From the NCBI GenBank assembly GCA_003647385.1, contig QMMT01000190.1, positions 1 to 5,333 of the forward strand: 5,333 bases of DNA. The letters are read 5' to 3'. The position numbers and the translations under genes are program-made. A model generated the notes under the pieces. The model was not told the origin of the DNA. It worked only from the letters and a program-made list of their open reading frames with translations, and made no database searches. Positions 1 through 4,990 of this stretch are shown here, one piece after another (within the stretch, counting starts at the first letter, position 1; each line of letters begins with the position of its first letter). This stretch comes from Deltaproteobacteria bacterium (GTDB lineage: Bacteria; Desulfobacterota; Desulfobacteria; Desulfobacterales; Desulfobacteraceae).

Positions 1-345
1 ATCTATGATGGCTGCAGCAATATTGAGTTTCCCATCCACACATCACCAAAATTCGCAGAGGCAGTCGGCCTGCCCGGGATAATTTTGCAGGGAACTGCAA
101 CACTTGCTTATGCTGTTCGTGAACTTGTTAACAATGAAGCAGATAAGGACCCTGAAAGAATTTTAGAAATTGCATGCAAATTTACAGGGATGGTGCTTCC
201 CGGTACCGATATTAAAGTTTGCTGCACAGGTAAAACAATACATCAGGATCATACGGATATTTTTTTTGAAGTTTTAAATGGTGAACAAAAAAAAGCGATC
301 CGTGCAGGATATGTAAAAATAAAAGGGGGAAAAAATGGACAATAG
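1..345 (+). CDS. MaoC-like hotdog-fold (de)hydratase, C-terminal part (5' end outside window)
   Basis: The frame is open from the first base, giving 114 residues before TAG. A TTG at 85 lies inside the conserved region, so the real start is upstream of the window. Residues are numbered from the window edge. The core is FPIHTSPKFA (10-19), then GLPGIILQGTATLA (23-36), matching the MaoC / R-specific enoyl-CoA hydratase pattern NP-[LI]-H-x5-A followed by a G-x-x-x-L-H-G helix. The later segment KFTGMVLPGTDIKV (60-73) matches the hotdog strand usually written F..PV.PGD.l. The family adds or removes water at 2-enoyl- or 3-hydroxyacyl-CoA thioesters in the cytoplasm. Oddly, the Asp five residues before the catalytic His is Ile8, the usual Asn is Phe10, and the LHG histidine is Gln30, so ordinary hydratase chemistry is uncertain. 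The gene overlaps the acyl-CoA ligase by 11 nt, suggesting a shared CoA-ester pathway. Fold assignment is confident; substrate is unknown. Confidence 0.82.
   Translation: MYDGCSNIEFPIHTSPKFAEAVGLPGIILQGTATLAYAVRELVNNEADKDPERILEIACKFTGMVLPGTDIKVCCTGKTIHQDHTDIFFEVLNGEQKKAIRAGYVKIKGGKNGQ
325..330 (+). promoter_or_regulatory. Ribosome binding site of the acyl-CoA ligase gene
   Basis: GGGGGA sits 4 nt before the ATG at 335 and lies inside the last codons of the MaoC-like gene. The purine-rich run fixes the ligase start at 335 and implies coupled translation with the gene before it. Confidence 0.7.
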
Positions 346-2038
346 CAACCGATTGCCGCTCGTAAATTCTTATATTGATAAATGGGCCAAAGCGTCACCC
401 GATACCGTGGCCATTATCCAGCATGAGGATGGACGCGAATTTACCTATAAGAAGTTTAGCTCATTAATTGATTTTTTTGCGCTCAAGTTAATTGATATGG
501 ACCTTCAAAAAGGGGATCGGGTCGCCACCCAGCTGGTATTGGTCCCCGAGCATATGGCACTGATGTATGCCTGCTTTAAAATCGGAGTGATTTTTGCGCC
601 CCTGGATGTCCGCTTAACTGAAAATGAAGTTGTCCGGGATATTAACAAGATAGAGGCCAAAGCCTTTTTCTTTTTAGGTGATACTCCTGTCAGGGATTTC
701 AGAGTAGTAGGTGAAGCAGTTAAAGAGAAGTGTTCATCAGTGAAATATCTGGTGCAGTTTACCCCGGAACCGAAACCCGGAGATATCATTCAGGGAGCCT
801 TGGGCATTACCCAGCTTATGAGCAAGCCTCGTCTTATATGGCTCAAGTTAATGGATATGCTTTCCGGGAGGCTGAAAAAGATATATAAAACAATAGAGAA
901 ACGAACGCCTGCCCTGATCATTTATACCACCGGAACCACGGGAGAGCCAAAACCGGCGGTACTATGCCATGAAAATATTATTGTTCAAAACCAGGTATTG
1001 GAAAGAGGGATTGACTATAAAGGCGATAGAAAAGATTTCTCCATTCTTGTGAACCTTCCACCAAGTCATGTCGGATGTATAACGGAAACATTCATGACCA
1101 CCATGTTTATGGGGGGGAAAGCCGTTTTTTTAAGGATCTTTGATATTAAAGCAAGTCTTGAAGCCATAGAACGTCATAAGATTAAGGTGATTGGGCAGAT
1201 TCCAACAATGTTTCGGATGCTTTGGAGTTTTCCGGAATATAAAACCTATGATCTTTCAAGCCTTGAGTTTGTTGCCTATGCCGGTTCGGCTGTTGATACA
1301 GGTTTCTTAAAAAAACTTTCAAAGATGGCACCCAAATTTGGTACCGGTATAGGGATGACGGAAAATGCCGGTTTTGCTACCTTTACACCCGCTGATATAC
1401 CGTTTGAAGAAATGGCCGGACAGGTGGGCCGGGCTTTTTCAGATATCGCCCGGGTCAGTATCCGAAGCCCGATGAAAGATAACGGCACGGCTGGTGAAAA
1501 ATTGCCTGATGGAGACATCGGAGAAATCTGTTATCATCCCCCCATTGTTTTTTTGGGATACTATAATCAGCCCGAGGAAACAAAAAAGGCCGTATCAACC
1601 GAAGGTATCCTTTATACGGGTGATCTGGGGTATTTCAAGCAGATGGACGATTATAAAGCGCTCTATCTTTCCGGACGTAAAAAATTCATTATTAAACAAA
1701 AAGGATACAATGTCTTTCCCGGAGAAATCGAAGAGCATATTGCCCAAATGGACGGTGTGGATGTTGTGGAAGTGATTGGTATGAAACATGAACTTTTTGA
1801 CGAAGGCATCTTTGCTTTTGTCCGCCCGGCTTCTGATATTAAATTGAGCAGCGAGGCTGTAATGGCGCACTGTAAGTCCATCGCTTCGTATAAAAGGCCC
1901 CAGCATGTTGAAATCTGGCCTTCTGACAAAGAATTGCCGTTGACCCGGAGCACTAAAGTGGACAAACTTAAATTAATGGAAGCAGCGCTTCCTGTTATAA
2001 ATAGTTTACGCGATAAGGGTAAGTGGGATGCGCATTAA
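335..2038 (+). CDS. AMP-forming acyl-CoA synthetase / carboxylate-CoA ligase (ANL superfamily)
   Basis: This 567-residue protein has the usual family length. It would activate a carboxylic acid with ATP through an acyl-AMP to the CoA thioester in the cytoplasm. Motifs in order: nucleotide P-loop YTTGTTGEPKPAVL (197-210), GIGMTEN (338-344) as the A5 adenine/acyl motif, YTGD (427-430) binding the ribose, GRKKFIIKQKGYN (447-459) as the hinge and A8 loop, and LPLTRSTKVDK (534-544) carrying the likely catalytic Lys541. Departures from consensus are PKP instead of PKG at 205-207, Phe451 where an acidic residue often follows GRxK, and RSTK instead of the usual SGK. Residues about 155-190 form a basic and hydrophobic stretch before the P-loop. 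The start at 335 has a strong GGGGGA site and overlaps the preceding gene by 11 nt; the stop overlaps the TetR start by 11 nt. Substrate cannot be read from sequence; a fatty or aromatic acid is inferred from the neighbours. Confidence 0.93.
   Translation: MDNSNRLPLVNSYIDKWAKASPDTVAIIQHEDGREFTYKKFSSLIDFFALKLIDMDLQKGDRVATQLVLVPEHMALMYACFKIGVIFAPLDVRLTENEVVRDINKIEAKAFFFLGDTPVRDFRVVGEAVKEKCSSVKYLVQFTPEPKPGDIIQGALGITQLMSKPRLIWLKLMDMLSGRLKKIYKTIEKRTPALIIYTTGTTGEPKPAVLCHENIIVQNQVLERGIDYKGDRKDFSILVNLPPSHVGCITETFMTTMFMGGKAVFLRIFDIKASLEAIERHKIKVIGQIPTMFRMLWSFPEYKTYDLSSLEFVAYAGSAVDTGFLKKLSKMAPKFGTGIGMTENAGFATFTPADIPFEEMAGQVGRAFSDIARVSIRSPMKDNGTAGEKLPDGDIGEICYHPPIVFLGYYNQPEETKKAVSTEGILYTGDLGYFKQMDDYKALYLSGRKKFIIKQKGYNVFPGEIEEHIAQMDGVDVVEVIGMKHELFDEGIFAFVRPASDIKLSSEAVMAHCKSIASYKRPQHVEIWPSDKELPLTRSTKVDKLKLMEAALPVINSLRDKGKWDAH
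2014..2027 (+). promoter_or_regulatory. Ribosome binding region of the TetR gene
   Basis: TAAGGGT (2014-2020) and a second purine run GTGGG (2023-2027) precede the ATG at 2028. Both lie inside the last codons of the ligase gene. The spacing from the first is about 8 nt, which supports this start and translational coupling. Confidence 0.5.
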
Positions 2039-2618
2039 GCCTGAAATACCTGAAAAATTAAAACTACGACTCTACCCAACAGTGCTTGAGTTGTTCTCAA
2101 ATCATGATTTTCACAGGGTAAATATTCGGGAAATCAGCAAACGAACCAAGGTTAGCTCTGGAACTATTTATAAATATTTCAGCTCAAAAGAAGACCTTAT
2201 TTTTACCATTCTCGATGAACAGATAGCTCAAATCAGCATTGTAATGTCAAGCCATATTAATGGAATGGTGAATATAAAGGAAATATTCAGAAAAGTTTTA
2301 TGGGTAACCATGGATTTCTATGAAAACAACCCCGGGGTTGCCATTACAGCTTTTATAACGGTTCCCACGCGGACCTGGATGCAGGATAAAAGTTATAAAA
2401 GACAGGATGATTTGACAATATTGAAACAGCATATTGTTGATGCGAGAGAAAAAGGCCGCATTGACCCTAATCTCTCCTTTCGACAAATCAGTGATGCCTA
2501 TTATATGATCTGCTACCGGTGTATTCACAATTGGTATTATTCAAAAATGAAATATAAATTGACTGATAAAATAGACGATTATTTTAATCTGTTCTGGAAG
2601 ATCATGATGCCTGGATAA
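2028..2618 (+). CDS. TetR/AcrR-family transcriptional regulator
   Basis: The protein has 196 residues, typical for TetR regulators. The N-terminal DNA-binding domain is clear: an opening helix (about 8-25), then NIREISKRTKVSSGTIYKYF (32-51), the family's helix-turn-helix with a recognition helix ending in the hallmark YxYF, then SSKEDLI (52-58). The C-terminal part (about 65-196) is all-helical by composition and divergent, as expected for the ligand-binding and dimerisation domain. It contains the aromatic- and cysteine-rich run YYMICYRCIHNWYY (158-171), which could line a ligand pocket. The ATG lies 11 nt inside the end of the ligase gene, so regulator and enzymes are made from one message. 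By analogy with FadR/PaaR-type TetR proteins it probably represses its own operon until an acyl-CoA or related ligand binds. The ligand is inference and the operator is not in the window. Confidence 0.92.
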   Translation: MRIKPEIPEKLKLRLYPTVLELFSNHDFHRVNIREISKRTKVSSGTIYKYFSSKEDLIFTILDEQIAQISIVMSSHINGMVNIKEIFRKVLWVTMDFYENNPGVAITAFITVPTRTWMQDKSYKRQDDLTILKQHIVDAREKGRIDPNLSFRQISDAYYMICYRCIHNWYYSKMKYKLTDKIDDYFNLFWKIMMPG

Positions 2619-2714
2619 TGCAAAGCTATCCGATTAATTATCTTTGTATGAAACATAGAGAAAAACTGTTAAGTTCATTCTTAGCAAATCACATTCACAC
2701 ATAGGAGAAACGAT
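2619..2714 (+). other. Intergenic region with a small palindrome, between TetR and the small orphan gene
   Basis: No strong intrinsic terminator follows the TetR stop. The only symmetric element is TATG-AAA-CATA at 2647-2657, with partial symmetry continuing outward. It could be a weak operator or chance. No convincing -35/-10 pair is visible, so the following gene may be read through from the operon or have a promoter not recognisable here. Confidence 0.3.
2703..2708 (+). promoter_or_regulatory. Strong ribosome binding site of the small orphan gene
   Basis: AGGAGA ends 6 nt before the ATG at 2715. It is a near-ideal Shine-Dalgarno sequence in non-coding DNA and is the main evidence that the 87-codon frame is truly translated. 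Confidence 0.75.
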
Positions 2715-2978
2715 ATGGCCGCAACAAAAGAAGAAACAGTTCTGGATTTCATTAACAATACCTATAACGAATATAATATTGATCCTCGCGAAAACTCAAT
2801 AACATTATCATACGACTTTATCATTGATACAGGAACCGCCAAAATAATCATGAAAATTGGGCGGAAACGTTGGGACGATTCAAATAGCAGTTCCATTGTG
2901 GATTATTTAAAATCTAAAGAACAACAGATTCGTACCGCTCTTTTGACCAATCAGGACGCAATTCTTCCAATGAAATAA
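2715..2978 (+). CDS. Small hypothetical protein (87 aa), family not recognised
   Basis: I do not recognise this protein. It has ATG with a strong AGGAGA site and ends in TAA. It is soluble in character, with no signal peptide, membrane segment or cysteine. The sequence suggests an alpha-beta-beta-alpha layout: a helix around 4-20 (ETVLDFINNTYNEY), two strands around 28-37 (SITLSYDFII) and 42-49 (AKIIMKIG) joined by a DTGT turn, a charged loop GRKRWDD (49-55), and a helix around 60-77 (SIVDYLKSKEQQIRTAL). The strand-turn-strand with a basic Arg-Lys-Arg-Trp patch could bind a nucleic acid or protein partner, but this is speculation. It lies between a TetR regulator and a pseudouridine synthase, with 96 nt and 98 nt gaps, so context gives no clear role. 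It is probably real because of its ribosome binding site and protein-like composition. Confidence 0.7.
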   Translation: MAATKEETVLDFINNTYNEYNIDPRENSITLSYDFIIDTGTAKIIMKIGRKRWDDSNSSSIVDYLKSKEQQIRTALLTNQDAILPMK

Positions 2979-3076
2979 CACGTATAGAATCGAATGAATT
3001 CAGGCTTTTTAAGTGTGTTAATCAATCAAAATAGACATTCGAGACATGTTAAGCAAAGATTTATTAGGGAACCACT
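2979..3076 (+). other. Intergenic region upstream of the RluA-family gene
   Basis: This 98-nt stretch has a perfect 7-bp inverted repeat, TCGAATG (2990-2996) with CATTCGA (3036-3042), separated by 39 nt. An 8-bp palindrome TGAATTCA (2995-3002) is followed by GGCTTTTT. Neither makes a convincing intrinsic terminator, and no clear sigma70 promoter is seen. The last bases carry the ribosome binding site AGGGA (3066-3070), 6 nt before the GTG at 3077. Confidence 0.3.
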
Positions 3077-3805
3077 GTGATTAAAACAAAAATAAAAATA
3101 AGATCTAAATATGTGCCTGCCGGCATCAGTATCATGTATGAGGATCGGGACATCATTGTCATTGATAAGAGCTCGGGTCTTTTGAGCGTTAAAGCGAAGT
3201 ACGAAAAAGAGAAAGCAGCTCATCAATTGCTTATAAATTATGTTAGAAAAGGCAATCCAAGGGCAAAGGTCAATCTGTTTGTTATACATCGTTTGGATCG
3301 TGAGACCTCGGGAGTGTTGGTCTTTGCTAAAAGTTTCAAGATCCGTGAGAAATTTGCAAGCCAGTGGGGCAATGTAGAAAAAAAATACCTGGCTATCGTT
3401 CATGGTAATTTAACAAAAAAAAGTGGAATTATTGAGTCTTATCTTGCTGAAGGAGAAGATTATCTGATGCACTCTGTCGAGAACCCGGAAGAAGGAAAGC
3501 TGGCCAAGACTAAATATACGGTAAAAAATGAATCTAAGAACTATAGTATATTGGAAATTGATCTTTTAACGGGCAAAAAAAATCAAATCCGTGTTCACTT
3601 GTCCGAACTCGGGCATCCCATTGTCGGTGATTTAAAGTATAGTGAGAACGAGAAGGGGCGTTTGGGGTTACATGCTTTTTCGATCAAATTTAAACACCCC
3701 TTTAATAATGAAGAAATGGAGTTTGAAACTAAAATACCCGAATTTTTTACAAACTATTTTAAACCCCAGGGCAAAGTCGGGGCTCACAAACAGCCGCGAT
3801 ACTAG
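3077..3805 (+). CDS. RluA-family pseudouridine synthase, short form without S4 domain
   Basis: The 242-residue protein converts specific uridines of rRNA or tRNA to pseudouridine. The family signature HRLDRETSG (71-79) carries the catalytic Asp74. KKYLAIVHG (102-110) supplies the conserved Tyr104, and QIRVHLSELGHPIVGDLKY (170-188) supplies the conserved Arg172 and the C-terminal motif GHPIxGD. The N-terminal segment IMYEDRDIIVIDKSSGLLSV (19-38) matches the usual YED-x-x-hhhh-[ND]K-x-x-GL strand. There is no room for an N-terminal S4 RNA-binding domain, so it resembles E. coli RluA or TruC in layout rather than RluC/RluD. The motif usually written TGRTHQIR reads TGKKNQIR here. GTG at 3077 is chosen because AGGGA lies 6 nt upstream and the protein then begins just ahead of the conserved strand. 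The target uridine cannot be assigned. It seems to stand alone as a housekeeping gene and is convergent with the unit to its right. Confidence 0.93.
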   Translation: MIKTKIKIRSKYVPAGISIMYEDRDIIVIDKSSGLLSVKAKYEKEKAAHQLLINYVRKGNPRAKVNLFVIHRLDRETSGVLVFAKSFKIREKFASQWGNVEKKYLAIVHGNLTKKSGIIESYLAEGEDYLMHSVENPEEGKLAKTKYTVKNESKNYSILEIDLLTGKKNQIRVHLSELGHPIVGDLKYSENEKGRLGLHAFSIKFKHPFNNEEMEFETKIPEFFTNYFKPQGKVGAHKQPRY

Positions 3806-4240
3806 TGTTGAAGCAGTTTGCCCAAACAAATCAGACTCACTTGAAGAATTATCCGATGGTGGCATCAATCTCGTGAAAATATTTACAAATAACTTTTCAG
3901 GGGAGATGGGTAAAAAATCAATCCCCCGTTTAATCTGAAACACAACATCCTGTGGTCGGCATCAAATATAAATATGATAAGACTTTGAATACAAATTGTC
4001 GCTGGCAGATTCAGAGAATCCCTAAGTACTGGAATAATAATTAAACGCCTTTCTTGATAAAGCTCTTGGAGACATATTATAGACAAAGTGCTTAGTCTTA
4101 AACAAGTTCTTTTTTTATCGAAAATGAAGCAAATTGGACTGTGTAATTCACAACTTTTGAGAGTACCAAGAATAAATTTTGAACCGAGGAATTTAACACC
4201 CCTAAACCACAAAATATGCTATTAAAATCGAATCTGGCAT
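3806..4240. other. Long AT-rich non-coding region between convergent genes
   Basis: About 435 nt separate the RluA-family stop from the MetH-like stop. Open frames here lack good ribosome binding sites and protein-like composition; the longest on the minus strand (3883-4212) is rich in Leu, Ile, Cys and Phe without domain logic. There are short symmetric elements (the 3895-3940 repeat and GATTC-AGA-GAATC at 4008-4020) and a run of eight T at 4110-4117, but no convincing hairpin-plus-T-run terminator for either side. I see no tRNA, transposon end or known RNA. It may hold terminators, an unrecognised small RNA or a decayed gene. Confidence 0.55.
3895..3940. repeat. Imperfect inverted repeat downstream of the RluA-family gene
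   Basis: TTTCAG (3895-3900) pairs perfectly with CTGAAA (3935-3940). Directly inside, GGGA (3901-3904) pairs with TCCC (3922-3925), leaving a 17-nt loop and a 9-nt bulge on the right. It lies 90 nt past the RluA-family stop. No T-run follows on either strand, so it is not a standard intrinsic terminator; it could be a structured 3' end. Confidence 0.35.
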
Positions 4241-4951
4241 TTAATTCTGTTTCATTTGGCATTCATGATTTATAGAGCAGATCTGACAGGTTGTTCCAAC
4301 CTGAATAGCATCATATCCCGACCCCAAGCCAATAAGACAGGAAATTGTTTTAAAGGGAGATAAGACTGCATCATCTCGAATTTTTACATTAATATTTTCA
4401 AGGGGTAAAAGAGAGCAGAGTTTTACCTGCTCTTCAAGCTCCCAACCATGAATTGAACCAGGACTCAGGAATGGACTTACACCCCATCCCAAATCACGAG
4501 CCTGCTTTTCGGCTATTTCCTTGACTGTCTGTTCCACTTTACCAAGGACTATCAAACCAATAAGATCAAAAAAATAGGCGCCCAGCAGATCTCCCTTGGA
4601 TGAGGCGTTCACTGATTCCTGTTCAAGCTCCTGTCCCACTGTATAAACAGAGACTAAAGCATGTCTGGCATGTGTTAAAAATTGGCTGGAATATCCAAAA
4701 TTAAAATCCACATGACTGCCGGAACTTTGAATTATACGTCCTAAGTTATCTTGACCCCTATTTTTAAATTCAAACCATTGAAATACAGCCTTAGGGTGCC
4801 ATATACCTTTTGCTTTATTCAGTGTTTTTTCGGCAATTTTCAAAATCTCAGGGCTATCCCCAGAAGTTTTTAACTTTTGTTCAAGATCCTGAAAAGCAAC
4901 ATCAGCCTCTATACGGGAAAGTACATGGGGCTGTTTATCAGTGATTTTCAA
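4241..4951 (-). CDS. Stand-alone MetH activation-domain-like protein (candidate corrinoid reactivator)
   Basis: The 236-residue protein resembles the C-terminal activation domain of B12-dependent methionine synthase, which binds S-adenosylmethionine and remethylates oxidised cob(II)alamin; free-standing homologues exist in anaerobes. Visible matches are VGQELEQES (105-113) with a helix at 119-140 (KGDLLGAYFFDLIGL), the loop LSPGS (162-166) followed by WELEEQVKLCSLL (170-182), and AVLSPFKTISCLIGLG (195-210), matching the family's h-x-P-x-[KR]-[ST]-h-[SC]-x-x-x-G-x-G. It lacks the MetH cobalamin, folate and homocysteine domains. In MetH the SAM loop reads RxxPGY; here Arg is Phe161 and Tyr is Ser166. 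The C-terminus has Cys222-x2-Cys225-x5-Cys231, possibly metal-binding. The start is a TTG; an in-frame TGA lies two codons upstream, leaving little choice. AAAGGG (4963-4968) is about 11 nt upstream. It follows the methyltransferase by 39 nt in the same direction, so it probably services that enzyme's corrinoid partner. Family good; activity inferred. Confidence 0.83.
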   Translation of the reverse strand: MKITDKQPHVLSRIEADVAFQDLEQKLKTSGDSPEILKIAEKTLNKAKGIWHPKAVFQWFEFKNRGQDNLGRIIQSSGSHVDFNFGYSSQFLTHARHALVSVYTVGQELEQESVNASSKGDLLGAYFFDLIGLIVLGKVEQTVKEIAEKQARDLGWGVSPFLSPGSIHGWELEEQVKLCSLLPLENINVKIRDDAVLSPFKTISCLIGLGSGYDAIQVGTTCQICSINHECQMKQN

Positions 4952-4990
4952 AATTCAGACTGCCCTTTTTTTATAAGCTCAAAATTAGCT

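Noticed and set aside
2086..2100. TTGAG-TTGTT-CTCAA palindrome in the start of the TetR gene
   Set aside because: It lies inside coding sequence for conserved helix residues and is only 5 bp per arm; no evidence that it is an operator.
3642..3938. Open frame overlapping the end of the RluA-family gene and running 133 nt beyond it
   Set aside because: Most of it is a shadow of the pseudouridine synthase in another frame. The tail has no family signature and no start signal of its own.
3937..4095. Protein-like + strand pieces in one frame (for example HPVVGIKYKYDK and FLIKLLETYYRQSA) interrupted by stops, hinting at a decayed gene
   Set aside because: Segments are short, contain several stops, and match nothing I recognise. 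Kept only as a possibility for the intergenic region.
4081..4117. Run of eight T after AGAC...GTCT as an intrinsic terminator
   Set aside because: The stem is only 4 bp with a 10-nt loop and is separated from the T-run by 11 nt, so it would not form a stable terminator hairpin.
4136..4154. TGTGTAATTCACA (4140-4152) as a CRP/FNR-like operator
   Set aside because: Half-site spacing is wrong (3 nt rather than 6) and it lies far from any gene start.
3687..4203. Near-identical AATTTAAACACCCCT (3687) and AATTTAACACCCCT (4190) as direct repeats
   Set aside because: Only about 14 bases with one indel, one copy inside coding sequence and AT-rich; chance is a sufficient explanation.
3883..4212. A 109-codon minus-strand open frame in the long intergenic region
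   Set aside because: No ribosome binding site, skewed hydrophobic/cysteine composition, no domain pattern, and it overlaps the neighbouring + strand inverted repeat. Probably chance in AT-rich DNA.
4213..4237. ATGC...GCAT hairpin followed by a T-rich stretch on the minus strand as terminator of the methyltransferase unit
   Set aside because: The stem is 4-5 bp with a long loop; too weak to call.
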